This document shows, piece by piece, positions 1 through 8,496 of a stretch of DNA of 59,153 bases. Under the pieces are notes generated by a model that saw only the letters and a list, made by a program, of their open reading frames with translations, ran no database searches and was not told the DNA's origin. Made by a program: the position numbers and the translations under genes. The number at the start of each line of letters is the position of its first letter. Position 1 is the stretch's first letter. The stretch is from Streptococcus caballi DSM 19004 (GTDB taxonomy: Bacteria > Bacillota > Bacilli > Lactobacillales > Streptococcaceae), in assembly GCF_000379985.1 (NCBI RefSeq), contig NZ_KB904064.1:1-59153 (forward strand), given 5' to 3'.

Positions 1-189
1 ATCTTGAACCTGAGAAACACTTCCTCGTTTGATTTCACGACTGATGGTTGAGCGATGACGCCCAAGCAGACGAGCAATCTCAGAGGGGTTCTTGCCCATC
101 TTGAGATAGGCGCTGATTTCTCCGCGTTCAGAGGCTGAAAGGTGTGAATATAACGATTTTTTGGTAGAATGATTAGTGGACATGTTCAT
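1..189 (-). CDS. IS30-family transposase, N-terminal part (cut by window edge)
   Basis: The minus strand from an ATG at 189 encodes MNMSTNHSTKKSLYSHLSAS and continues with ERGEI, a helix-turn-helix stretch GKNPSEIARLLGRHRSTISR and EIKRGS before running off the left edge. That order (a short basic start, then the HTH_38 domain that binds the terminal inverted repeat) is typical of IS30-family transposases, especially the IS1239-like ones common in streptococci. The DDE catalytic domain lies outside the window. A second in-frame ATG lies at 183; the one at 189 has a GAAAG-like ribosome site. The gene points away from codY. Whether the complete copy is intact cannot be seen. Confidence 0.85.
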   Translation of the reverse strand, partial: MNMSTNHSTKKSLYSHLSASERGEISAYLKMGKNPSEIARLLGRHRSTISREIKRGSVSQVQD

Positions 190-242
190 CTGCTTTCTAT
201 ACTGAGTTGGGGAATTCTAGTATATCAGACAAACATGTCTTT

Positions 243-265
243 TTTGTTGCACTTCATTTTACAAC
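243..265. repeat. candidate terminal inverted repeat of the IS30 element
   Basis: About 55 bp upstream of the transposase start the plus strand reads TTGTTGCACTTCATTTTACA followed by AC. Its place outside the transposase start and its look (reverse complement begins GTTGTAAAATGAAGTG) suit the outer end of an IS30-like element. The other end lies outside the window, so pairing and the target duplication cannot be checked. The inference rests on position and resemblance only. Confidence 0.45.
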
Positions 266-289
266 GCGGGAATTGTCAAAAAAATAGAT

Positions 290-335
290 AATTTTCTGAT
301 AATTATTTGCAAAAAGCCCTTTCCTTTGTTATAAT
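290..335 (+). promoter_or_regulatory. codY promoter with overlapping upstream CodY box
   Basis: A -35 TTGCAA (307-312) and a perfect -10 TATAAT (330-335) are separated by 17 bp, and the codY start lies at 367. Directly upstream, 290-304 reads AATTTTCTGATAATT, which differs at one of 15 positions from the published CodY operator AATTTTCWGAAAATT. CodY is known to repress its own gene in several Firmicutes. The box touches the -35 region, so autoregulation is the natural reading, but binding is inferred. Confidence 0.8.
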
Positions 336-366
336 TGTATCGCAAACTATACGAAGGACGGAGAAC

Positions 367-1152
367 ATGCCAAATTTATTACAAAAAACAAGAAAAATCA
401 CTTCCATTTTGCAGCGTTCTGTGAATAGCTTGGAAGATGAGCTACCATACAACACAATGGCGGCGCAATTGGCAGATATCATTGATTGCAATGCTTGTAT
501 TATTAATGGTGGCGGTACTCTTTTGGGTTATGCTATGAAGTACAAAACCAACACTGACCGTGTTGAAGAATTTTTCGAAAGCAAACAATTCCCAGAGTCT
601 TATGTCAAGGCTGCTAGTCGCGTTTATGACACTGAAGCCAACTTGCCTGTCAGCAATGATTTGACGATTTTTCCTGTTGAATCTAAAGATATTTATCCTG
701 ATGGTCTGACGACTATCGCCCCTATCTATGGTGGCGGAATGCGCTTAGGGTCGCTGATTATTTGGCGCAATGACCATGAGTTTGACGACGACGATCTGAT
801 TTTGGTTGAGATTGCTAGCACAGTAGTTGGTATTCAATTGCTAAACTTGCAAACAGAAAATCTTGAAGAAACCATTCGTAAGCAGACAGCGGTTAACATG
901 GCCATCAATACCCTTTCTTATTCTGAGATGAAGGCTGTTTCAGCTATCTTGGGTGAGCTTGATGGCAAGGAAGGACGCCTGACAGCTTCTGTTATTGCTG
1001 ATCGTATCGGTATCACTCGTTCGGTGATTGTCAATGCTCTCCGCAAGCTGGAGTCGGCAGGTATTATCGAAAGCCGTTCGCTTGGAATGAAGGGAACTTA
1101 CCTCAAAGTTATCAACGAAGGTATCTTTGATAAGTTAAAAGAATACAAATAA
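367..1152 (+). CDS. codY: GTP-sensing global transcriptional repressor CodY
   Basis: 261-residue protein starting [16 protein letters not shown], the standard length and N terminus of CodY. The first half is the GAF domain that senses branched-chain amino acids; the C-terminal part carries the winged helix-turn-helix (about residues 200-235, [16 protein letters not shown]). CodY represses amino-acid uptake and synthesis genes, and in streptococci also some virulence and surface genes, when nutrients are plentiful. A longer reading frame opens at 307, but that start lies in the promoter itself; the ATG at 367 has GAAGGACGGAG just ahead. It has its own promoter and a terminator behind it, so it is probably monocistronic. 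Confidence 0.97.
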   Translation: MPNLLQKTRKITSILQRSVNSLEDELPYNTMAAQLADIIDCNACIINGGGTLLGYAMKYKTNTDRVEEFFESKQFPESYVKAASRVYDTEANLPVSNDLTIFPVESKDIYPDGLTTIAPIYGGGMRLGSLIIWRNDHEFDDDDLILVEIASTVVGIQLLNLQTENLEETIRKQTAVNMAINTLSYSEMKAVSAILGELDGKEGRLTASVIADRIGITRSVIVNALRKLESAGIIESRSLGMKGTYLKVINEGIFDKLKEYK

Positions 1153-1163
1153 GATTGACCATC

Positions 1164-1197
1164 AAAAGAGGCTGAGACGCATTGCCAGCCTCTTTTT
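1164..1197 (+). terminator. intrinsic terminator after codY
   Basis: Perfect 8-bp stem AGAGGCTG (1167-1174) / CAGCCTCT (1186-1193), extended by A-T pairs and followed by a T run. It ends 19 bp before the pncA start and separates the two genes. Confidence 0.85.
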
Positions 1198-1215
1198 CTC
1201 TAGAATGGAGGAGAC

Positions 1216-1767
1216 ATGACTAAGGCACTGATTTCTATTGACTATACCTATGATTTTGTGGCTGACGATGGTAAGCTGACAGCAGGCAAACCAGCCCAAG
1301 CGATCGAAGAGGCTATTGCAGCTATCACACAGAAAGCTTACGGTGACGGGGATTATATTTTCTTCGCCATTGATGGGCATGATGAAGGAGATGAATTTCA
1401 TCCAGAGACTAAGCTCTTCCCACCTCACAACATTAAAGGAACTAGTGGCCGTGATTTATATGGTAAACTGGCTGATGTTTACGAAAAAATCAAAGATAAT
1501 TCGCGCGTGTTTTGGATGGACAAGCGTCATTATTCAGCTTTTTCTGGAACAGATTTGGATATTCGTTTGCGGGAGCGTCGTGTGACAACAGTCGTTTTGA
1601 CTGGTGTATTGACCGATATTTGTGTCCTACACACAGCCATTGATGCCTATAATCTGGGTTATGACATTGAAATCCCAGCTGCAGCGGTTGCCAGCTTGAC
1701 CAAAGAAAATCACCAATTCGCGCTCGGTCATTTCCAAAATGTCCTTGGGGCAAAAGTGATTGAGTAA
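1216..1767 (+). CDS. pncA: Nicotinamidase/isochorismatase-family hydrolase (PncA-like)
   Basis: 183 residues. The cysteine-hydrolase triad of the family is visible: Asp9 in ISIDYTYDF, Lys103 in WMDKRHYSAF and Cys136 in TGVLTDICVLHT. The stretch DGHDEGDEFHPE (53-64) supplies the metal-binding Asp/His residues typical of nicotinamidases, which turn nicotinamide into nicotinate for NAD salvage. The start has a strong GGAGGAGAC site. In streptococci a pncA-like gene commonly lies between codY and gatCAB, as here. The substrate is assigned from family likeness; a related isochorismatase-type activity is possible. A second, different member of the superfamily lies at 32741. Confidence 0.85.
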   Translation: MTKALISIDYTYDFVADDGKLTAGKPAQAIEEAIAAITQKAYGDGDYIFFAIDGHDEGDEFHPETKLFPPHNIKGTSGRDLYGKLADVYEKIKDNSRVFWMDKRHYSAFSGTDLDIRLRERRVTTVVLTGVLTDICVLHTAIDAYNLGYDIEIPAAAVASLTKENHQFALGHFQNVLGAKVIE

Positions 1768-1843
1768 ATGAGAGAGAAGTTTTCAGTTGAGGCTGGAAAC
1801 TTTTTCAATTTAGGAAGCTAGTCATGCCTAAGCGCTGAATTTG

Positions 1844-1852
1844 TGGTATAAT
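1844..1852 (+). promoter_or_regulatory. extended -10 promoter of the gatCAB operon
   Basis: TGGTATAAT is an extended -10 element (TG at 1844-1845, TATAAT at 1847-1852) about 80 bp before gatC. No good -35 is seen, as is usual with extended -10 promoters in streptococci. Confidence 0.7.
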
Positions 1853-1931
1853 CTTAGGGACTATGTAAACTTATAGGAGAAGAAAGGAATTGAACCCAAA
1901 CGGAGAGTTTGGTGTTCTTGGTATCTTAAAC

Positions 1932-2234
1932 ATGAAAATTTCTGAAGAAGAAGTTCGTCATGTCGCGAATTTGTCCAAGTTGTCTTTTTCTGAAGAAGAA
2001 ACCGCAGAATTTGCGACGACTTTGTCGAAAATCGTTGACATGGTGGAGCTGTTAAACGAAGTGGATACGACGGGTGTGCCCATTACCACGACTATGGCAG
2101 ATCGCAAGACAGTTATACGTGAAGATGTAGCTGAAAAGGGGACAGACCGCGACCAGCTCTTTAAAAACGTACCACAATCTGAAAATTACTATATCAAGGT
2201 ACCAGCTATTTTGGAAGACGGAGGAGATGCCTAA
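1932..2234 (+). CDS. gatC: Asp/Glu-tRNA amidotransferase subunit C
   Basis: 100 residues from the ATG at 1932 ([20 protein letters not shown]), the usual GatC length. GatC is the small subunit that holds GatA and GatB together in the complex that amidates Glu-tRNA(Gln), and Asp-tRNA(Asn) where needed. The end FIKVP-like motif is seen as [15 protein letters not shown]. Oddly, no ribosome site lies close to this ATG. A TTG at 1890 in the same frame is preceded by AGGAGA with normal spacing and would add 14 residues (start [14 protein letters not shown]). Family alignment favours 1932, the local signals favour 1890. Its stop overlaps the gatA start by one base. Confidence 0.93.
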   Translation: MKISEEEVRHVANLSKLSFSEEETAEFATTLSKIVDMVELLNEVDTTGVPITTTMADRKTVIREDVAEKGTDRDQLFKNVPQSENYYIKVPAILEDGGDA

Positions 2235-3700
2235 TGTCATTTAACACCAAATCAATTGATGAGTTGCACGATCTTCTGGTCAAGAAAGAAATCTCAGCAA
2301 CAGAATTGACTCAAGCAACTCTTGACGATATTAAGGTGCGTGAAGGAGCAGTTGGTTCTTTCATTACTGTTTCTGAAGAAGCTGCACTGGCACAAGCCAA
2401 GGCTCTTGATGAAAAAGGGATTGATGCTGATAATGTGATGTCTGGTATTCCTTTGGCGGTCAAGGATAATATCTCAACCAAGGGTATCTTGACCACAGCA
2501 GCATCAAAAATGCTCTACAACTATGAGCCGATTTTTGATGCGACGGCGGTTGAAAAGCTTTATAGCAAGGACATGATTGTCATCGGTAAAACCAACATGG
2601 ACGAATTTGCCATGGGGGGATCAACTGAAACCTCTTTTTTCAAGAAAACTAAAAATGCTTGGAATCAAGATAAGGTTCCTGGTGGGTCATCAGGCGGTTC
2701 GGCGACAGCTGTTGCTTCTGGTCAAGTTCGTTTGTCACTAGGTTCTGACACTGGGGGCTCTATCCGTCAACCCGCTTCCTTCAATGGTGTGGTTGGTTTC
2801 AAGCCAACCTATGGTCGTGTGTCGCGTTTTGGTCTCATTGCCTTCGGTAGCTCCTTGGATCAAATCGGTCCTCTTTCACAAACGGTTAAGGAAAATGCTC
2901 AGCTGCTCAATGTTATTGCAGGGTACGATGCCAAGGATTCTACATCAGCTTTTGGCAAGGATACGGACTTTACAGCCAAACTTGGTCAAGACATTAAAGG
3001 CATGAAGATTGCCCTTCCTAAGGAATATCTTGGTGAAGGGATTGACCCTGAGGTTAAGGAAACTATTCTCAAGGCGGCTAAACAGTTTGAAAAATTGGGT
3101 GCGACGGTTGAGGAAGTCAGCCTTCCTCATTCTAAGTACGGTGTGGCGGTCTACTACATTATCGCCTCATCTGAAGCTTCTTCAAACTTGCAGCGCTTTG
3201 ATGGTATCCGCTATGGCTATCGCACGGAAAATTACCAAAACTTGGATGACATCTATATCAATACTCGTTCTGAAGGCTTTGGCGATGAGGTCAAACGTCG
3301 TATTATGTTGGGGACCTTCAGCTTGTCATCTGGTTATTACGATGCTTATTTCAAAAAGGCTGGTGCTGTACGTACTTTGATTATCCAAGACTTCGAGAAA
3401 GTCTTTGCGGATTACGATTTGATTTTAGGACCAACGGCACCAAGTGTGGCCTATGATTTGGATTCGCTCAATCATGACCCTGTTGCCATGTACTTAGCAG
3501 ATATCTTGACCATTCCAGTAAACTTAGCTGGACTGCCTGGTATTTCCATTCCTGCTGGTTTTGCCCAAGGCTTGCCAGTTGGTTTACAGTTGATTGGTCC
3601 AAAATATTCAGAAAGTACCATTTACCAAGCGGCAGCAGCTTTTGAAGCAACGACTGACTACCACAAACAACAACCTATTATTTTTGGAGGTGACAGGTAA
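2234..3700 (+). CDS. gatA: Asp/Glu-tRNA amidotransferase subunit A (amidase)
   Basis: 488 residues, full length. It is the glutaminase subunit that frees ammonia from glutamine. The Ser-cis-Ser-Lys catalytic triad of the amidase-signature family is visible: Lys77 in PLAVKDNI, Ser152 in GGSSGGSA and Ser176 in [10 protein letters not shown]. It starts in a one-base overlap with gatC (TAATG), with GGAGGAG just upstream, and ends in the same kind of overlap with gatB, so the three subunits are translationally coupled and made in balance. Confidence 0.97.
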   Translation: MSFNTKSIDELHDLLVKKEISATELTQATLDDIKVREGAVGSFITVSEEAALAQAKALDEKGIDADNVMSGIPLAVKDNISTKGILTTAASKMLYNYEPIFDATAVEKLYSKDMIVIGKTNMDEFAMGGSTETSFFKKTKNAWNQDKVPGGSSGGSATAVASGQVRLSLGSDTGGSIRQPASFNGVVGFKPTYGRVSRFGLIAFGSSLDQIGPLSQTVKENAQLLNVIAGYDAKDSTSAFGKDTDFTAKLGQDIKGMKIALPKEYLGEGIDPEVKETILKAAKQFEKLGATVEEVSLPHSKYGVAVYYIIASSEASSNLQRFDGIRYGYRTENYQNLDDIYINTRSEGFGDEVKRRIMLGTFSLSSGYYDAYFKKAGAVRTLIIQDFEKVFADYDLILGPTAPSVAYDLDSLNHDPVAMYLADILTIPVNLAGLPGISIPAGFAQGLPVGLQLIGPKYSESTIYQAAAAFEATTDYHKQQPIIFGGDR

Positions 3701-5142
3701 TGAATTTTGAAACGATTATCGGACTTGAAGTTCACGTTGAACTTAACACCAATTCCAAAATTTTCTCACCAACTTCTACCCACTTTGGTAACGATCAAAA
3801 TGCCAATACGAATGTGATTGACTGGTCTTTTCCAGGTGTCTTGCCTGTCATGAACAAGGGTGTTATTGATGCAGGAATCAAGGCTGCGCTGGCACTTAAC
3901 ATGGATATTCACCAGCACATGCACTTTGACCGCAAGAATTATTTCTACCCTGATAATCCTAAAGCTTACCAAATTTCTCAATTTGATGAACCAATCGGTT
4001 ACAATGGCTGGATTGAAGTGGAGTTAGAGGATGGTTCAACTAAGAAAATTCGCATTGAACGTGCTCATTTGGAAGAAGACGCTGGTAAAAATACTCACGG
4101 CACAGACGGTTACTCTTACGTTGACCTCAATCGTCAAGGTGTGCCTTTGATTGAAATCGTATCGGAAGCTGACATGCGCTCACCTGAGGAAGCTTACGCC
4201 TACTTAACGGCTCTCAAAGAAGTCATCCAATACACGGGTATTTCTGATGTCAAGATGGAGGAAGGCTCCATGCGCGTGGATGCCAACATTTCCCTACGCC
4301 CCTATGGTCAAGAAGAATTTGGTGTTAAAACTGAGTTGAAGAACCTTAATTCCTTCAACAATGTTCGTAAAGGGCTAGAATTTGAGGTGGCTCGTCAGGC
4401 TAAAATTCTACGCAGTGGAGGTCAAATTCGTCAAGAAACCCGTCGTTACGATGAAGCTAATAAGGGAACGATCCTCATGCGTGTCAAAGAGGGAGCAGCA
4501 GATTACCGTTACTTCCCAGAGCCAGACCTACCACTTTTTGAGGTATCTGATGAATGGATTGAGGAAGTCCGTCAAACTTTGCCTGAATTTCCCAAAGACC
4601 GCCGTGCTCGCTATGTGGCTGAGCTTAACTTATCTGCCTATGATGCAAGTCAGTTAACAGCAACTAAAGCAACCTCTGATTTCTTTGAAAAAGCTGTCAG
4701 CCTCGGTGGCGATGCTAAGCAAGTTTCCAATTGGCTTCAAGGTGAAGTAGCCCAATTCCTCAACAGTGAATCTAAGACAATTGAACAAATCAGTCTTACA
4801 CCAGAAAATCTAGTTGAAATGATTGGACTGATTGAGGATGGCACTATCTCATCTAAAATTGCTAAGAAAGTCTTTGTTCACTTGGCTAAGAATGGAGGCT
4901 CTGCTCGTGAATATGTTGAAAAAGCTGGATTAGTACAAATTTCAGATCCAGCTGTGCTTATTCCAATCATTCATCAAGTTTTTGCCGAAAATGAAGCAGC
5001 GGTCGCCGACTTTAAGTCAGGCAAACGCAATGCTGACAAGGCCTTTACAGGCTTCCTTATGAAAGCCACTAAGGGTCAAGCTAATCCGCAAGTTGCCCTC
5101 AAACTCTTGGCACAAGAATTGGCTAAATTGAAAGAAGACTAA
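3700..5142 (+). CDS. gatB: Asp/Glu-tRNA amidotransferase subunit B
   Basis: 480 residues, full length. GatB binds the mischarged tRNA and activates it with ATP before amidation. Family signatures are the N-terminal [13 protein letters not shown], the [19 protein letters not shown] kinase-core segment, and [11 protein letters not shown]. The C-terminal YqeY-like tail domain (about 330-475) that contacts the tRNA elbow is present. It is the last gene of the operon and is followed directly by a terminator. The presence of GatCAB implies that this organism makes Gln-tRNA indirectly. Confidence 0.97.
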   Translation: MNFETIIGLEVHVELNTNSKIFSPTSTHFGNDQNANTNVIDWSFPGVLPVMNKGVIDAGIKAALALNMDIHQHMHFDRKNYFYPDNPKAYQISQFDEPIGYNGWIEVELEDGSTKKIRIERAHLEEDAGKNTHGTDGYSYVDLNRQGVPLIEIVSEADMRSPEEAYAYLTALKEVIQYTGISDVKMEEGSMRVDANISLRPYGQEEFGVKTELKNLNSFNNVRKGLEFEVARQAKILRSGGQIRQETRRYDEANKGTILMRVKEGAADYRYFPEPDLPLFEVSDEWIEEVRQTLPEFPKDRRARYVAELNLSAYDASQLTATKATSDFFEKAVSLGGDAKQVSNWLQGEVAQFLNSESKTIEQISLTPENLVEMIGLIEDGTISSKIAKKVFVHLAKNGGSAREYVEKAGLVQISDPAVLIPIIHQVFAENEAAVADFKSGKRNADKAFTGFLMKATKGQANPQVALKLLAQELAKLKED

Positions 5143-5147
5143 TAGAT

Positions 5148-5174
5148 AAAATCAGCTTTCGGGCTGATTTTTGT
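5148..5174 (+). terminator. intrinsic terminator of gatCAB
   Basis: Seven-bp stem AATCAGC (5150-5156) / GCTGATT (5163-5169) with a small loop and a T-rich tail, starting six bases after the gatB stop. Confidence 0.8.
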
Positions 5175-5228
5175 TATGATAGAGAAAATGGAAATATTTG
5201 GAGTGAAAAATACTGATCTTATCATTTA

Positions 5229-5534
5229 ATGCTTAGTTTCGGACTCTGTCTAATTTATTTTCGAAAGAATCCCAAATGTCTTTTATGGTTTAATATAATC
5301 TCTATTGGCTTAAGCTTTGACTCAACACAAGAGGGCAATCTTATCATAGAAGACGATCAGTGGAAAAATTGGCTTTAGTTAAGGGAGTCATTGACCAAGT
5401 TTGGAGATGAAAATGGGGTTGTACTCTGTTTTCTCCTGTTTCAACTAGCTGTGAAGATCAAAAAATTATCAATGGATGAAGAGCTGAGAAGTAAACTCAG
5501 CTCTTTTTACCATTTTCAATTTTTGAAGACATAA
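5229..5534 (+). pseudogene. possible remnant of a ~100-codon gene with one in-frame stop
   Basis: From the ATG at 5229 one frame stays open for 101 codons except for a TAG at 5376-5378. The pieces read MLSFGLCLIYFRKNPK..., TQEGNLIIEDDQWKNWL, then LRESLTKFGDENGVVLCF. The middle looks protein-like, but I do not recognise a family. There is no clear ribosome site, and a terminator stem (5479-5508) lies inside the frame near its end. This could be a decayed small gene or a chance frame in a 426-bp spacer that otherwise holds only terminators. Confidence 0.3.
5479..5508 (+). terminator. strong intrinsic terminator facing the pilus island
   Basis: Perfect 10-bp stem AAGAGCTGAG (5479-5488) / CTCAGCTCTT (5496-5505), 7-nt loop, then Ts. 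It would stop plus-strand transcription before it runs antisense into the sortase genes; the T-rich and A-rich flanks could let it work on the minus strand too. Confidence 0.8.
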
Positions 5535-5561
5535 AAAACAATCGAACCACACGATTGTTTT
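5533..5561 (-). terminator. terminator of the minus-strand sortase operon
   Basis: Ten-bp stem AAAACAATCG (5535-5544) / CGATTGTTTT (5552-5561) with a run of As on the plus strand, which is the T tail when read on the minus strand. It starts seven bases after the stop of the last sortase gene. Confidence 0.8.
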
Positions 5562-5568
5562 CATTTGA

Positions 5569-6441
5569 TTATCGAGCATCTTCTTTAGTGCTTTTACTGT
5601 GTAATACTTGCCAAAGTTTTCTTCCAAAGAATAGAAGACCAAGAAGACAGATGAGGACAATGAGATAAGGAAGTAATCTTTGGAGCTTGAAGCTAAAGGG
5701 AACTTTTTTATTTTTGATAAATTCTCCCAGCCCAGCTGTTGTAGGGTGATTACTTGAATTAGATGTAACACGTTTAGCGTTGACCAGCAAGCGTTGATTA
5801 TAGCTTGGCGCGTTTACACAAGTCATCAGTGTAATCATGTCCTTATCAGAAATAGGAGCCAGTTTTTCTGTTTCATATTCTCCGATGATTTGACTGTCTG
5901 TGACTTCGTATTCCAGGTTTTGATCAAGAATGCTGATATAAATGCGGTCGCCCTTTTTTAAAGATGGTAGGAAATAGAAGGACATGCCATTATAATTAAT
6001 ACGGTGCCCAGCGATGATTGGACGTTGCCCCTTGATACCAAGAGGGGCAGATGTACCAACCAAGGTCGCCACTCCTTTTAGAAGTTTCTCATAATCTGCA
6101 TCAAGGTAGAGATCAAAATTTTGTCCCAAAACAGGGATAGACATGCGTCCAACCATCTTATTGGTATCAAAGATACTGGAGTAAGGACTAATCTGTTTAG
6201 CTGCTTCGGTCTTATCCTGACGAAAGATGTCTTGAACACCGTTAGAAGAAACTTCAGCATCTTCTAGCGCTTGTCGCCTCTTTTCTAATTGACTGGCCTG
6301 TCTGCTCTGGTAAATTTGGTAGGCTTTCCCGTTTTTATACTGTGTCCAATCGTCTTTAAGCATGAAACTAAAAGGAGTTGCTAGGATTATAATGCCGGTT
6401 AGCAGAATCAGGAGACCAATAACTTGTTTCTTTTTCATCAT
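5569..6441 (-). CDS. srtC: Class C pilin sortase without a recognisable lid motif
   Basis: 290 residues from the ATG at 6441, which has GAGG six bases upstream inside the end of the preceding gene; a GTG at 6453 is an alternative. Sortase fold with catalytic His146 (IIAGHRIN), Cys208 (TLMTC) and Arg217 (NQRLLV). An N-terminal hydrophobic segment (about 7-28) and a C-terminal one (about 254-272) place it in the membrane with the active site outside, as in class C enzymes that polymerise pilins. It is the most divergent of the four sortases here: it lacks the DP(F/W/Y) lid motif that plugs the active site of typical class C enzymes, and has TCVNAPSYNQR where the others have TCTPY-NSHR. It may handle a different step, such as wall anchoring or attaching a minor subunit. 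Confidence 0.85.
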   Translation of the reverse strand: MMKKKQVIGLLILLTGIIILATPFSFMLKDDWTQYKNGKAYQIYQSRQASQLEKRRQALEDAEVSSNGVQDIFRQDKTEAAKQISPYSSIFDTNKMVGRMSIPVLGQNFDLYLDADYEKLLKGVATLVGTSAPLGIKGQRPIIAGHRINYNGMSFYFLPSLKKGDRIYISILDQNLEYEVTDSQIIGEYETEKLAPISDKDMITLMTCVNAPSYNQRLLVNAKRVTSNSSNHPTTAGLGEFIKNKKVPFSFKLQRLLPYLIVLICLLGLLFFGRKLWQVLHSKSTKEDAR

Positions 6442-6442
6442 T

Positions 6443-7288
6443 CTAAACCTCACTAACCTTTTTCTTACAGACTAAATAGAATACTAGGTAACTGATAATC
6501 ATGATTAGTAGAATGAGGACAAGAATAATAAACCAACGGTATTGTTGGAAGAAGTGAATCTGTGTTTTTTTCTTAGCTTGCGATTTTGGTAAAGGGATTC
6601 GTTCCCCACGAACCAAGAGTCGGTGGGAATTGATCATATAAGGGGTGCAGGTCAAGAGTGTGGCATAATCATGCCCAGGGCTGACCAGGATAGGATTGAA
6701 ATTATTGGGTTCTACTGTAAGAATCTGATTGACCTTGTAAGCCAAGGTTTCCTTAATATTAGTGATATAAAAGACATCGCCTACTTTTAATTTATCCAGG
6801 TCTGTGAACAGTCTGGCTGAAGGCAAACCGCGGTGAGCTGTAATGACAGTGTGAGTACTTTTTCCACCAACAGGAAGACTAGTTCCTTCCAAGTGACCAG
6901 CTCCGTCTTGTAAGACGGTTTCACTGGTTCCTGCACGAATGGGGATTTTTTGGTTAATCTTTGGAATGGTGATGTAACCAATCTTTTCCGCCACTTGCAA
7001 CATGCGCGCATACTCAGCGATGCCTTCTTTTTCCTTAGAGGTAAATGGGTCACCAATTTTGGCAGGTGTTAGGGTGCTGTTGTAAGCTTTAGCCAGTTCA
7101 ATTCGAGCTTTTATATCTTGTGGCGTTAGCTTGGCGGCATCTTTGTCGAATTGATTGGTTTCTTGTTTGGTGACATACTGATAGTAGATTTGGCTAACAA
7201 AAGGGTAAGCTATTGCTAGTAGACCGATGGCGATGAGGAGACGGTAGGTAATTCTCATCAATTTTTTAGATTTATGATTTGCTGACAT
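6443..7288 (-). CDS. srtC: Class C pilin sortase
   Basis: 281 residues from the ATG at 7288 (MSANHKSKKLMRIT). A longer frame to 7348 would overlap the upstream sortase much more and starts with unrelated residues. Catalytic His152 (VITAHRGLP), Cys214 (TLLTCTPY) and Arg223 (NSHRLLVRG) are present, as is a DPF lid motif at 80-82. Membrane segments lie near residues 15-35 and 252-272. It is closely similar to the sortase at 7272-8120, overlaps its end by 17 bases, and is separated from the next sortase by one base, so the three form one operon. The pair probably arose by duplication. Confidence 0.9.
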   Translation of the reverse strand: MSANHKSKKLMRITYRLLIAIGLLAIAYPFVSQIYYQYVTKQETNQFDKDAAKLTPQDIKARIELAKAYNSTLTPAKIGDPFTSKEKEGIAEYARMLQVAEKIGYITIPKINQKIPIRAGTSETVLQDGAGHLEGTSLPVGGKSTHTVITAHRGLPSARLFTDLDKLKVGDVFYITNIKETLAYKVNQILTVEPNNFNPILVSPGHDYATLLTCTPYMINSHRLLVRGERIPLPKSQAKKKTQIHFFQQYRWFIILVLILLIMIISYLVFYLVCKKKVSEV

Positions 7289-8120
7289 GGGCTTGTTCTT
7301 TCTTTGCTTTGCGATTTTTCCATCTATTCCAAATCGAAATGAGAACAATGATAAGGATAATGGCGAAGACAGCGAGATAAAGCGGTGGAACGGAAATGTG
7401 AGTAATTGAGTTGTTTACCTGAGCATCCTTAGCCTTATAAGGAATACGGTGACCACGAACCAAGAGACGGTGGGAATTAATCATGTAGGGGGTACAAGTT
7501 AGCAAAGTCACATAATCTTTTTCAGGAACAATGGTCAGCGAGTCGAAATCGGTCGGTTCAATCACGGTAATGGAATCAACCTTATAAGCAATGGTTTCTT
7601 TGATGTTTTGGATGAAGAATTTATCTCCCATTTTAACCTTGGTAAGGTCGGTGAAGAGACGTGCACTGGGCAGACCGGTATGCGCTGTTAAAACAGCGTG
7701 TGTTGATTTACCACCGATTGGCAGACTGGTGCCTTCCAAATGCCCTACACCTTTTTGCAGGACTTCTTCACTAGAGCCTGCATAGATAGGAAGATTGACA
7801 TCAATCTTAGGGATGGATATGGTTCCTACCTTTTCATGGACCGTCAACATGCGAGCATATTCAGCTCTCCCTCTCTCCAATTTTTCCTCCGTGTAAGGGT
7901 CAGAAATGGAGATGTTCTTAAGTGAGTCGTTATAGTCTTTAGCAAGATTAAAGCGATTTTTAACTTCTTCTGATGTCAATTGCTTGGCAGCCTTACCAAA
8001 GTCATTGACATCTTGCTTGGTTTGGTAGTTGTAGTAGACTTGACTGATAACAGGATAGCTAATGACAATAATACCTGCTAGGATGATCAGAGTCGTCAAG
8101 TGGTTGATAATCTTTTTCAT
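7272..8120 (-). CDS. srtC: Class C pilin sortase, first gene of the sortase operon
   Basis: 282 residues. Catalytic His147 (VLTAHTGLP), Cys209 (TLLTCTPY) and Arg218 (NSHRLLVRG), with a DPY lid motif at 74-76. A signal-anchor (about 6-30) and a C-terminal membrane helix (about 246-264) flank the extracellular catalytic domain. Class C sortases join pilin subunits by isopeptide bonds between the LPXTG threonine of one and a lysine of the next. It is read first from a promoter at 8159-8187 and diverges from the pilin genes. The start at 8120 gives the expected N terminus. Confidence 0.9.
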   Translation of the reverse strand: MKKIINHLTTLIILAGIIVISYPVISQVYYNYQTKQDVNDFGKAAKQLTSEEVKNRFNLAKDYNDSLKNISISDPYTEEKLERGRAEYARMLTVHEKVGTISIPKIDVNLPIYAGSSEEVLQKGVGHLEGTSLPIGGKSTHAVLTAHTGLPSARLFTDLTKVKMGDKFFIQNIKETIAYKVDSITVIEPTDFDSLTIVPEKDYVTLLTCTPYMINSHRLLVRGHRIPYKAKDAQVNNSITHISVPPLYLAVFAIILIIVLISIWNRWKNRKAKKEQAHVSKS

Positions 8121-8158
8121 AGATATTATGCAAGTCCTTTAAACTTTCTTACTTTACT

Positions 8159-8187
8159 ATTTTATAGGATTGGTACGTAAAATACAA
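8159..8187 (-). promoter_or_regulatory. promoter of the sortase operon
   Basis: Read on the minus strand: -35 TTGTAT (8187-8182), 17-bp spacer, -10 TAAAAT (8164-8159), about 40 bp before the first sortase start. Confidence 0.6.
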
Positions 8188-8212
8188 TAAATAGAATGCT
8201 TGTTGGATAAAT

Positions 8213-8227
8213 AAGTTTCTGATAATT
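8213..8227. promoter_or_regulatory. CodY-like box in the pilus control region
   Basis: AAGTTTCTGATAATT matches 13 of 15 positions of the CodY operator AATTTTCWGAAAATT. It lies some 25 bp upstream of the sortase -35. In A+T-rich DNA two-mismatch hits occur by chance, so this is a candidate only. Confidence 0.4.
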
Positions 8228-8365
8228 TTTAACCTTAGTAAACAATAATAATGAAAAAGTTTATTTTTTTAAAAAAATATTGCATAAAAGATTAATTTGA
8301 TATAAAATGATAAAAAAGGGTTAAATTACTTTGTAAATTGTATTAGATTTGGGTTTGTTTTCCAA

Positions 8366-8380
8366 AAGAAAACGTTGTCA
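8366..8380. promoter_or_regulatory. cre-like site (CcpA) in the pilus control region
   Basis: AAGAAAACGTTGTCA matches the cre consensus WTGNAANCGNWNNCW at 14 of 15 positions (second base A instead of T). It lies about 115 bp before the first plus-strand pilus gene. CcpA control of this island by sugar supply is inferred from the match. Confidence 0.5.
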
Positions 8381-8496
8381 AAAGAGTTGTGAGCATTTTA
8401 TTTTATATTTTCGTAATAAAAGTGTAAAATAAAACAACTATATAGAGAAAAAATAATAAGCAGATATGTAAAGTATGAATGGAATGTGAGGGAGCT

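Larger units (their letters stand above)
8121..8496. other. divergent control region of the pilus island
   Basis: About 375 bp of very A+T-rich DNA between the sortase operon and the plus-strand pilus genes. It holds a minus-strand promoter (8159-8187), a CodY-like box (8213-8227) and a cre-like box (8366-8380), listed separately. A weak -10 TAAAAT at 8425-8430 could serve the plus strand. No regulator gene of the RofA/Nra or RlrA type is found beside it. Confidence 0.6.
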
